Notes under the pieces: model-generated
What the model was told of the DNA's origin: nothing
What the model saw: only the letters and a program-made list of their open reading frames with translations
The model's database searches: none
Position numbers and translations under genes: made by a program
Origin: a virus
Virus record (IMG/VR): IMGVR_UViG_3300025132_000271
Coordinates: 1-25,084 of that record
Strand: one strand, 5' to 3'
Length of the DNA stretch: 25,084 nt
Shown: positions 6,111-12,297 of the stretch, in pieces
Numbering within the stretch: position 1 is the stretch's first letter
Layout: the number at the start of each line of letters is the position of its first letter

Positions 6111-8063
6111 ATGGCTAATAGAAATTCAAATCCAAACAATTCTCAACACGAGCTTTTTAGAAAACTTACTAAATTGTTCTCTGGGCCTATAACAAATTAT
6201 AAGCAACAGAACCAGAGAAGCCACAGAAGAATACAGTTAGATAAATATGCTACTAAGTTTAAATCGAGCAGTGGTCAGACATTTAAGAAGTCAGAGTATA
6301 ATAATAGAGGAAATTACACTGCAAATTATCTTTCAAATCAAAATCGCGCTGAGAGATATATTGATTTTGACCAAATGGAGTTTATGCCTGAGATTGCCTC
6401 TGCTATGGATATTTATGCTGACGAGATCACAACATCTACGGAAATGACTCCTCTTTTAAAAATCAAAACACACGATGAAGAGATAAAATTAGAATTAGAT
6501 AATCTATTTCACAACATTTTAAACGTTGAATTCAATATATTTGGCTGGGCCCGCTCGCTTTGTAAATTTGGAGATTTCTTTCTTTATTTGGATATTGATG
6601 AGGGAGACGGAATTAAATATGCGATTGGTCTTCCTGCGAGTGAAGTAGAAAGATTAGAAGGCGAAGATGAAAATAATCCAAATTATGTTCAGTATCAGTG
6701 GAACTCAGCTGGCCTAACATTAGAAAACTGGCAGATGGCACATTTTAGAATTCTTGGAAACGATAAGTATGCTCCTTACGGTACTTCGGTACTGGAGCCA
6801 GCCCGTCGTATTTGGCGCCAATTAACCTTGTTAGAAGATGCAATGATGGCCTACCGTATTGTAAGATCACCAGAAAGAAGAGTTTTTTACGTTGACGTAG
6901 GTAATATTCCACCACAAGATGTTGAACAATACGTTCAGCGTGTAATGACGCAGATGAAAAGAAATCAAATTGTTGATGATTCAACAGGTCGCGTCGACCT
7001 TCGTTATAATCCAATGTCCGTAGAGGAAGATTATTTTATTCCTGTTAGAGGCGGCGAATCAACAAAGGTTGAGAGCCTTGCCGGCGGACAGTTTACTGGC
7101 GATATTGATGATGTCAAGTATTTGAGAGAGAAATTGTTTGCCGCGCTTAAAGTGCCTCCTTCCTACTTAACAAACGCCGAAGGGGCATCGGAAGATAAAA
7201 CTACTTTAGCTCAAAAAGATATTCGCTTTGCAAGAACAGTCCAAAGGTTGCAACGAGCAATTGTTGCTGAGCTTGAAAAGATTGCAGTTGTTCATCTTTT
7301 CACTAGAGGCTATCGCGGCAAAGACCTGACGTCTTTTAAGATTAGCCTAAATAACCCATCTAAGTTAGCACAGTTACAAGAGCTTGAGCATTGGAGAACA
7401 AAGTTTGATGTTGCTTCTGCCGCAACAGAAGGTTTCTTTAGTAAACGTTGGATTGCTCACAACATTTTCAATGTTTCCGAGGAAGAGCTAGCACGAATTC
7501 AAAAAGAAATGTATCACGACAAAAGATATGCCGCATCTCTTGAGAAAGCAGCAGAAGAAATTACTGCCGCAGGCGAAGATGCTGGTGGCTTAGGCGGTGA
7601 CCTAGGCGGCGGCGGAGGCGCTCTTGGAGGCAACCTCGGCGGTGATCTTGGGGGTGACTTAGGAGGAGATCTTGAAGGTGATTTAGGCGGAGATACAGAC
7701 ACTCCAACAGATGATACACCTGCTCCTGAAGATGCTGCTCCAGCAGGCGACGATTCGGCACTCCTAGCTGCTCCTGGAAAAAGAGATGTTAGAGAGTATG
7801 AGAAATCATCATATATTCCGGTTAAAAATGACGAAAGAAAGAAAAAAGGACCATATAGAAGACACATTAGATCCAGCACTGCGTCAGAAGATAAAGGTTC
7901 TTCTATGAGAAAAATGTTCCCCGGCATAGAAATTAATAAGTTATCTTATGGGGTAACTGAAAGTATTGATTCTAATTATAATGATGAAGAGAAGAAATTA
8001 TTTGAAGTAAATGCTGATATAAAGAACTTAATAACTCTTTTGGAGTCTAAAAATGAAGCTTAA
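6111..8063 (+). CDS. 20: Portal vertex protein (T4 gp20-like) with Gly-rich C-terminal extension
   Basis: The 650-residue portal forms the dodecameric ring through which DNA enters and which joins head to tail. T4-portal signatures include the basic N-terminus, FMPEIASAMDIYADEITTSTE (91-111), the central VRSPERRVFYVDVGNIPP segment, KVPPSYL, and LAQKDIRFARTVQRLQRAIV. T4 gp20 has 524 residues. The excess is a C-terminal tail: a glycine stretch of GGDL/GGNL units (~492-528), a Pro/Asp/Ala linker, a Lys/Arg-rich patch, and a final helical segment ending LITLLESKNEA. The tail resembles a flexible tether and may contact scaffold or neck; its role is unknown. The gene overlaps the next by 11 bases. 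Confidence 0.95.
   Translation: MANRNSNPNNSQHELFRKLTKLFSGPITNYKQQNQRSHRRIQLDKYATKFKSSSGQTFKKSEYNNRGNYTANYLSNQNRAERYIDFDQMEFMPEIASAMDIYADEITTSTEMTPLLKIKTHDEEIKLELDNLFHNILNVEFNIFGWARSLCKFGDFFLYLDIDEGDGIKYAIGLPASEVERLEGEDENNPNYVQYQWNSAGLTLENWQMAHFRILGNDKYAPYGTSVLEPARRIWRQLTLLEDAMMAYRIVRSPERRVFYVDVGNIPPQDVEQYVQRVMTQMKRNQIVDDSTGRVDLRYNPMSVEEDYFIPVRGGESTKVESLAGGQFTGDIDDVKYLREKLFAALKVPPSYLTNAEGASEDKTTLAQKDIRFARTVQRLQRAIVAELEKIAVVHLFTRGYRGKDLTSFKISLNNPSKLAQLQELEHWRTKFDVASAATEGFFSKRWIAHNIFNVSEEELARIQKEMYHDKRYAASLEKAAEEITAAGEDAGGLGGDLGGGGGALGGNLGGDLGGDLGGDLEGDLGGDTDTPTDDTPAPEDAAPAGDDSALLAAPGKRDVREYEKSSYIPVKNDERKKKGPYRRHIRSSTASEDKGSSMRKMFPGIEINKLSYGVTESIDSNYNDEEKKLFEVNADIKNLITLLESKNEA
7584..7694 (+). 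repeat. Glycine-rich GGDL/GGNL repeat in the portal C-terminus
   Basis: This low-complexity stretch encodes about nine GG-containing units (GGLGGDL, GGNL, GGDL, EGDL and similar). Codon choice varies between units, so it is conserved at protein level rather than being a fresh DNA slippage product. Confidence 0.8.
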
Positions 8064-8877
8064 ACATAACAAAAAAAGAAATACTGCGTTTTTATTTGAA
8101 ATATTAGTAAGAGAATTAACACTAGCATCAATTAAAACAAATGAAAATCGCAAAAAACAAATTATTAATATTTTGAAAGAGTTTTTTCACAAGACTAGTG
8201 TGCTTGATAAAGAGCTAGATCTCTACAAAACTTTAACAAAAACTTCCGAACTAGATTCTGTGATCGCTGAAAAAGTTTTATCTGAAGCAAAAAACAGGCA
8301 CAGTAGGTTAGATAAAAAGAAAATCTTTGATACGCAAACGAAGCTTATAAAAAAGATTAATTCACACCTCGGTCAAGATGTTTTTGAGACATTCATACCT
8401 GATTATAAAAACTTTGCTACCACATATCAAGTTTTTTATGAGAATGTCAACGTTACGAAACAAGTAAAACTTGAACAACAAATTCTAAAAAGACTTCAGT
8501 CAACAGAGAAAGTAATAAAAGAACAGAAATATAAGCCTGTTAGCAAATTAGCATTCAAAACTTTCTATGATAAATTTAATGAAACATATGGCAACAATTT
8601 ATTGAATGAGCAAAAAGAATTAATTAAGCACTATGTTTCATCTTATGAGAAAGATGATTTAGAGTTTAAGGTATTCTTGAACGAAGAGATCGGCAGACTA
8701 AAAACTAGTCTTTTAAATGCCACCAAAGATAATACTAATAATACTGTGGTAGAGAAAAGAGATCAGATTATTAGTGTTTTAGAATCTTTTTCAAAAAAAC
8801 AGGTAAGTAAAGATGTACTAGAGAAAATTTTAAAAGTGCAGCAATTAACAGAAGAGATGATTAAAGATGGCAATTAA
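8053..8877 (+). CDS. Helical Lys-rich protein between portal and protease, possible prohead core component
   Basis: The 274-residue product starts 11 bases inside the portal gene behind GGAG at 8042-8045. It appears almost wholly alpha-helical and rich in Lys/Glu/Leu, with a basic start (MKLKHNKKRNTAFLFEILVREL) and no membrane segment or cysteine. In T4 the genes between portal (20) and protease (21) encode prohead core proteins (67, 68), so a core role is suggested by position only; sequence similarity to those proteins was not evident. It overlaps the next gene by 11 bases. Confidence 0.8.
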   Translation: MKLKHNKKRNTAFLFEILVRELTLASIKTNENRKKQIINILKEFFHKTSVLDKELDLYKTLTKTSELDSVIAEKVLSEAKNRHSRLDKKKIFDTQTKLIKKINSHLGQDVFETFIPDYKNFATTYQVFYENVNVTKQVKLEQQILKRLQSTEKVIKEQKYKPVSKLAFKTFYDKFNETYGNNLLNEQKELIKHYVSSYEKDDLEFKVFLNEEIGRLKTSLLNATKDNTNNTVVEKRDQIISVLESFSKKQVSKDVLEKILKVQQLTEEMIKDGN

Positions 8878-9439
8878 TATTAAAATAAGTCAAGATAAGC
8901 CTGAGCCTATAAAGGTTATTATTAAGCCTAACAAGGTTGAGGAAACAATTCAACTTCAAGCGCGCAAGAGTCTTGGAGGCGATATTATGATCTATGATCA
9001 CGACGATATTGATATTGTCATCATGCCTGGAAAAAAGAAAATTTTAACTTTTGCAAAAGAATATTATGGCGATCACGTTTTTGAAGCACAGAATAGATTT
9101 TTTAAATTTCTAATGAAACGTGGCGTTATTGATTACGACTCCGTGCAAGGTGGAAATGTTTTTAGTTCTATGGAAGCCAAAATCCAAGAATCAAAAGAGT
9201 ACAATGAAGTTCAGCACACATTGTTAGCAGTTTCGAGATTTATGGATGATGAACGTCCTCTAATGGAGTTCGAGAAAGCATTCGATGATCAAGAAGAAGC
9301 TAGACTTAACGAGCCGCCTCCGGGCGAGTATACGGAATGGGATCCGGAAAAATACCATTCAGAGAAGAAGGGCTCTATCAACAGAGGCCAGATGCCTTTT
9401 GGTATGAGCACGGCCGCAGTCTATCGCTTAGAGGAATAA
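8867..9439 (+). CDS. Unknown protein of the head gene cluster
   Basis: This 190-residue soluble protein is acidic in its C-terminal half. The N-terminal third has short strands (INIKISQDKPEPIKVIIKP, GGDIMIYDHDDIDIVIMPGKKKI), the middle is helical (KEYYGDHVFEAQNRFFKFLMKRG), and the tail is Pro/Glu-rich and probably flexible. No catalytic motif is recognised. It overlaps the upstream gene by 11 bases and its TAA overlaps the next ATG as TAATG, so it is part of a translationally coupled string from portal to protease. A role in head assembly is inferred from location only. Confidence 0.8.
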   Translation: MAINIKISQDKPEPIKVIIKPNKVEETIQLQARKSLGGDIMIYDHDDIDIVIMPGKKKILTFAKEYYGDHVFEAQNRFFKFLMKRGVIDYDSVQGGNVFSSMEAKIQESKEYNEVQHTLLAVSRFMDDERPLMEFEKAFDDQEEARLNEPPPGEYTEWDPEKYHSEKKGSINRGQMPFGMSTAAVYRLEE

Positions 9440-9744
9440 TGGAAACTTTACATTTTATTCTTTGCGCTTACGGAATGACATTTATTTTAATCTATGGATC
9501 AATATTTAATAAGATCCGACCAACTAAAGGTAAGTTAGGAGAATTATTCCATTGTCCTCTTTGTTTGGGCTTTTGGGTTGGCATAGTTTTATGGGCTTTA
9601 AATGGGTGTACGGAACTATTTAGTTTTGATTACAATTTAGTCACAGCATTTTTATGCGGCTGCTTGTCTGCCGGAACTTCGTACTTTCTTAGTACATTGT
9701 TGAAAGACTTTGGAATAAACTTAAATTTAAGGACAGAAAAATGA
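9439..9744 (+). CDS. Small membrane protein with CPxCxGFW motif (DUF1360-like)
   Basis: The start chosen is the ATG at 9439, overlapping the upstream stop (TAATG) and preceded by AGAGG at 9430-9434; the frame stays open upstream to 9337, but that part duplicates coding sequence of the previous gene. The 101-residue product has probable membrane helices at ~4-24, ~41-57 and ~66-87, and the motif CPLCLGFWVG at 39-48, which I associate with the DUF1360 family of small bacterial and phage membrane proteins. An integral membrane protein is unusual inside a head-assembly cluster; it might tether assembly to the inner membrane or act on the host envelope. Biochemical function is unknown. Confidence 0.75.
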   Translation: METLHFILCAYGMTFILIYGSIFNKIRPTKGKLGELFHCPLCLGFWVGIVLWALNGCTELFSFDYNLVTAFLCGCLSAGTSYFLSTLLKDFGINLNLRTEK

Positions 9745-9806
9745 AAAGACGCAATTTAGCAGAAACTAGAAGATGCTGCGCAGGTAGCACAATCACGCGA
9801 GGGTGA
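9741..9806 (+). CDS. Tiny 21-residue basic ORF (tentative)
   Basis: The ORF encodes MKRRNLAETRRCCAGSTITRG. Its ATG overlaps the upstream stop (ATGA), and AGGA at 9730-9733 gives good spacing, so it could be translated by coupling. Its end runs into the hairpin at 9797-9813. It may be a leader peptide or merely a coupling device for the following gene. There is no domain to recognise. Confidence 0.35.
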   Translation: MKRRNLAETRRCCAGSTITRG

Positions 9807-9813
9807 GCCTCGC
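9797..9813 (+). other. Hairpin just upstream of the 36-residue ORF
   Basis: GCGAGG pairs with CCTCGC around GTGAG. It contains the stop of the 21-residue ORF and ends just before the AGGGA ribosome binding site (815-819). No T-tract follows, so a translational or RNA-processing role fits better than termination. Confidence 0.5.
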
Positions 9814-9825
9814 TAGGGAATAAAA

Positions 9826-9936
9826 ATGAAAAAGAAAAAACAAGGTAAAAAAATGACCTTTGGCGCCAGCGGTAAAATAGGAAATGTTTGCCCGAAAGTT
9901 CCAGGTAATTTTGGCATGACCAAAGGAAAAAAATAA
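9826..9936 (+). CDS. Short 36-residue basic protein upstream of the prohead protease
   Basis: The ORF encodes a very basic peptide (MKKKKQGKKMTFGASGKIGN ... GMTKGKK). AGGGA at 9815-9819 lies six bases before the ATG, and the TAA adjoins the protease ATG, so the two are probably translationally coupled. Size and charge recall small core or DNA-binding peptides of proheads, and T4 also has a small gene (67) near its protease, but similarity cannot be judged at this length. Confidence 0.6.
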   Translation: MKKKKQGKKMTFGASGKIGNVCPKVPGNFGMTKGKK

Positions 9937-10581
9937 ATGACTGCAAAACTACTACAAGAATACTTTGAACTTTGCCCCGATGGCCAGTGCGCTTTTGACG
10001 TCTTAACAGAATCAGAGCGTAAGCGCGTTGCTAACGACGGAGCAGTTTATCTTGTAGGCGTTTGTCAAAGAGCCGGAACAAAAAACGGTAATGGTAGAAT
10101 TTACAGAAAAGAAACTCTTCAGAGAGAAGTGGAAAATTATCAGAAGGCAATTAGAGAGAGAAGATCGCTTGGAGAACTTGATCACCCGGATGATAGTGTA
10201 ATCAACCTTAAAAATGCTGCCCATTTAGTCTCAAAGATGTGGTGGGATGGCGATAATGTAATGGGTAAAATTGAAGTACTAGATACTCCTTCTGGTAGAA
10301 TCCTCAAGGATTTGATCAAAGCAGGCGTTAAGCTTGGTATTTCTTCACGAGGCCTCGGCACTGTAAAAGAAGCCCAAGGCGTTGTAATGGTAGAAGATGA
10401 TTTTCAGTTGATTTGCTTTGATATTGTGTCAGAGCCCTCAACACCCGGTGCCTATTTAGCGCCAAAAGCCGGCGTATCAGTATCAACTCCACAAATGGAT
10501 GCTGGGATCAACGCTTATTTAAATGAGAATAAAGAAAAAACAAACTTGGATAATCTTATTCAAGATATTTTAAAGGATTAA
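9937..10581 (+). CDS. 21: Prohead core protease (T4 gp21-like, peptidase U9 type)
   Basis: The 214-residue serine protease digests scaffold and trims capsid proteins during prohead maturation. The N-terminal half carries GNGRIYRKETLQREV and the histidine segment LGELDHPDD (H83). The nucleophile lies in KLGISSRGLG (S136 or S137), and EDDFQLICFDIVSEPSTPGAYL follows, as in T4-type prohead proteases. Length matches T4 gp21 (212). AAGGA lies nine bases before the ATG. The last 12 codons are duplicated downstream at 10959-10997, on the far side of the next gene. Confidence 0.93.
   Translation: MTAKLLQEYFELCPDGQCAFDVLTESERKRVANDGAVYLVGVCQRAGTKNGNGRIYRKETLQREVENYQKAIRERRSLGELDHPDDSVINLKNAAHLVSKMWWDGDNVMGKIEVLDTPSGRILKDLIKAGVKLGISSRGLGTVKEAQGVVMVEDDFQLICFDIVSEPSTPGAYLAPKAGVSVSTPQMDAGINAYLNENKEKTNLDNLIQDILKD
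10543..10579 (+). repeat. Direct repeat copy 1 (3' end of protease gene)
   Basis: This 37-base segment encodes NLDNLIQDILKD at the protease C-terminus. It matches 10959-10995 with two mismatches (549/965 and 575/991). Both copies are followed within a few bases by ATTATGAAAA, the start of the next gene. Confidence 0.95.
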
Positions 10582-10585
10582 TATT

Positions 10586-10960
10586 ATGAAAATTACAAAA
10601 GAACATTTAAGGCAAATCATTAAAGAAGAAGTTGAGGCTGCTCTTAGCGAAGAAGATACAATTTCTGAGATATTTGGTATGAAAAACAAGAAAGCGGCCC
10701 GGGCCATTGAAAGAATGAAAAATAAGATTGGCGATGCCGAAGAAGAGCTTGTTTATATGAAAGGCCGAGTAGAAAAAGTCAAATATCAGACGATGCTAAA
10801 TAGACTAGCAGATGAGATAGGTTTTTTTCGCAAACAGACTGAACTGAGCGCATTTGAAGGAATGAATGACAATCAGAAAACAGAAGCGAAACTTCTTATC
10901 GATAAAGCGCACAGGCTCTTTGATAAGATTAAAAGTATTCGAGATGAGGCGCCAGAATAA
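10586..10960 (+). CDS. Small helical protein inserted after the protease, possible head-targeted cargo
   Basis: The 124-residue, highly charged, helical protein has an AAGGA eight bases before the ATG. The N-terminus MKITKEHLRQIIKEEVEAAL is an amphipathic Lys/Glu helix of a type I have seen at the starts of unrelated small proteins of aquatic phages; it may be a capsid-targeting segment (inference). The rest is coiled-coil-like (RAIERMKNKIGDAEEELVYM). The gene lies exactly between two copies of the protease 3' end, so it looks like an added unit whose insertion left the protease reading frame intact. Function unknown. Confidence 0.75.
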   Translation: MKITKEHLRQIIKEEVEAALSEEDTISEIFGMKNKKAARAIERMKNKIGDAEEELVYMKGRVEKVKYQTMLNRLADEIGFFRKQTELSAFEGMNDNQKTEAKLLIDKAHRLFDKIKSIRDEAPE

Positions 10961-10995
10961 CTTGAATAATCTTATTCAAGATATTTTAAAAGATT
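10959..10995 (+). repeat. Direct repeat copy 2 (relic of protease 3' end)
   Basis: This copy still reads as NLNNLIQDILKD followed by TGA (10995-10997), but in a frame not joined to any gene, so it is a non-functional duplicate of the protease C-terminus. It also provides the leader of the next gene; the AAGGA of copy 1 is AAAGA here, a weaker ribosome binding site. Confidence 0.95.
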
Positions 10996-10999
10996 GATT

Positions 11000-11410
11000 A
11001 TGAAAAAAAATGAATTAAAAACAATGCTTAAACCTCTTATTAAAGAGTGTATTAAAGAATGCATCTTTGAAGAGGGCGTTCTGTCTGGAATTATTACAGA
11101 AGTTGCTAAGGGAATGGCTAATCAACGAATTGTTGCCGAGGGTTTAACCATTGAAAGCAAATCAAATACTCCTGATCCAAAAGAACTTGAGAGAAAAGCA
11201 GAAGCTTTGGAAGTTCAAAGACAAGAGAAAATCAAAAGATTAAATGAAAAAATGTCTTTTGGTGGAGTAGATGTATTTGAGGGCACGAAAGAAATTATCC
11301 CTGAAGGAAACCAGCACAGTGCTTTAGCTGGTACAGATCCTAGTGATTCTGGAGTCGATATATCAGGGATTATGAAAATTGCTAATGGCAAATGGAAACA
11401 TTTAATTTAA
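11000..11410 (+). CDS. Small head-cluster protein with amphipathic N-terminus, function unknown
   Basis: The start is the ATG at 11000; a TTG at 10994 is in frame but lies in the copied protease end. The 136-residue protein begins KKNELKTMLKPLIKECIKEC and continues FEEGVLSGIITEV, then has a charged helix (ELERKAEALEVQRQEKIKRL) and a flexible Gly/Ser/Asp-rich tail. The N-terminus resembles that of the preceding gene in pattern (L--(L/I)IKE-) and may serve the same purpose. Before the insertion of the 10586 gene it would have followed the protease directly. No domain is recognised. Confidence 0.75.
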   Translation: MKKNELKTMLKPLIKECIKECIFEEGVLSGIITEVAKGMANQRIVAEGLTIESKSNTPDPKELERKAEALEVQRQEKIKRLNEKMSFGGVDVFEGTKEIIPEGNQHSALAGTDPSDSGVDISGIMKIANGKWKHLI

Positions 11411-11420
11411 AGGATTAAAA

Positions 11421-11654
11421 ATGGCTGAGAAAACTGTTAATGTAGTGGTAAACGTAAGGCAAACAAAAGGTGATCCTTATCGCCTAATTAAAAAGTTTAC
11501 TAAAAAAGTTAAAAAAGAACGCATACTTGAGGACTATTTATCTAGACGATATTATGAGAAGCCCTCAGCGAAGAGAAGAAGAGAGAAAGCGAAAAAGCTT
11601 CGTAACGCTCAAAAAGCCGAGGCAGCAAGAAACAAAAAACTAGACATAAGGTAG
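11421..11654 (+). CDS. rpsU: Phage-encoded ribosomal protein bS21
   Basis: The 77-residue basic protein aligns along its length with bacterial bS21 (71 residues in E. coli). The strand MAEKTVNVVVNVRQ is followed by RLIKKFTKKVKKERILEDYL and the diagnostic RRYYEKPSAKRRREK, matching E. coli RREFYEKPTTERKRAK, then a Lys/Arg/Ala helix. bS21 binds the 30S platform near the anti-Shine-Dalgarno end of 16S rRNA and helps initiation. Phage bS21 genes are known from aquatic phages and are thought to exchange into host ribosomes to favour phage mRNAs. AAAGGA precedes the ATG, and the gene sits within the head operon, so it would be made late. Confidence 0.88.
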   Translation: MAEKTVNVVVNVRQTKGDPYRLIKKFTKKVKKERILEDYLSRRYYEKPSAKRRREKAKKLRNAQKAEAARNKKLDIR

Positions 11655-11663
11655 GTAACTAAA

Positions 11664-12227
11664 ATGGCAGTAGATCCAAAAACAAATCAACCAATATACC
11701 CTGGAGTTCCTGGGGTAGGCTTAAATCATGCGGGCTCATATCAGGCGTCAGGCGCCCCCTATCTTACAGCGTCGCTGCTGATTGCAACGAATACTAAAGG
11801 ATCAGTGGCTAGATTTGATTTTCCACGAGTTGCAAAATCTGTAACTGTTAAAGTAATTACCGCAGACCAAGTTGGAGGCGAGGGCCTGCTAAGTGATTCT
11901 GTTGTAGTTTTTTTCGGTGAGCCAAGAGATACGGGCGGAACTATGAGAATTGGTAAAGATGTATATTCCACCAATGGTACAAACGCTCCACTACAGTTTA
12001 CACAAAGACATGGCTATACTTTAAGATTAGTTAGTGGCTCTGCAAATGGAATGATATCCGGCGAAGAAAAAACATTTAATGTTAAGACTGATCATGTTAA
12101 TATCGCTGTTAACGGAATCGGTGGCCATGCCACGGGATCTTTTCAAATATACGCAGAATTAACAAATATCCCCGCAGGTCGAATGCCTAACGATTATATT
12201 TCTGGCTCTGGTGTGAATACACTATAA
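11664..12227 (+). CDS. Beta-rich putative virion protein
   Basis: This 187-residue protein is rich in Gly/Ser/Thr/Val with predicted strands throughout (SVTVKVITADQV, DSVVVFFGEP, YTLRLVSGSA, HVNIAVNGIGG, GSFQIYAELTNIP). It lacks catalytic motifs, cysteines and membrane segments. It follows bS21 after nine bases and ends the long packaging operon just before the scaffold promoter region. The composition suits a capsid-surface or other virion component; no named family is recognised. Confidence 0.75.
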   Translation: MAVDPKTNQPIYPGVPGVGLNHAGSYQASGAPYLTASLLIATNTKGSVARFDFPRVAKSVTVKVITADQVGGEGLLSDSVVVFFGEPRDTGGTMRIGKDVYSTNGTNAPLQFTQRHGYTLRLVSGSANGMISGEEKTFNVKTDHVNIAVNGIGGHATGSFQIYAELTNIPAGRMPNDYISGSGVNTL

Positions 12228-12257
12228 AAAGTACTTTTGTCATTTAGGTGATATATA

Positions 12258-12269
12258 TACTATTTATTC
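12258..12269 (+). promoter_or_regulatory. Recurring motif TACTATTTATTC (putative late promoter)
   Basis: It lies 28 bases before the scaffold ATG, upstream of AAGGAG (12285-12290). The flanking ATATATACTATTTATT is one base from a T4-late-like TATAAATACTATTTATT. Promoter function is inferred. Confidence 0.55.
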
Positions 12270-12297
12270 TAGAAACTTAAGCTTAAGGAGTTTACAA

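Noticed and set aside
7514-7927. Minus-strand ORF rich in Pro/Ser opposite the portal C-terminus
   Set aside because: It is the antisense of the Gly-rich repeat (Gly codons read as Pro/Ser). No gene in the window runs on the minus strand.
9337-9438. Longer N-terminus for the small membrane protein
   Set aside because: This stretch is the out-of-frame 3' end of the preceding gene; the ATG at 9439 has the ribosome binding site and stop/start overlap.
10543-10995. Direct repeats as attachment sites or IS target duplications
   Set aside because: The repeat is 37 bases with coding homology to the protease end, and the enclosed gene is not a transposase, integrase or homing endonuclease.
10994-10999. 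TTG start for the gene at 11000
   Set aside because: It lies in the duplicated protease end (its TTG overlaps the relic TGA) and the ATG six bases later suffices.
12224-12237. Palindrome AAAAGTACTTTT after the 11664 gene as a terminator
   Set aside because: The palindrome leaves no real loop and has no T-tract; too weak to call.
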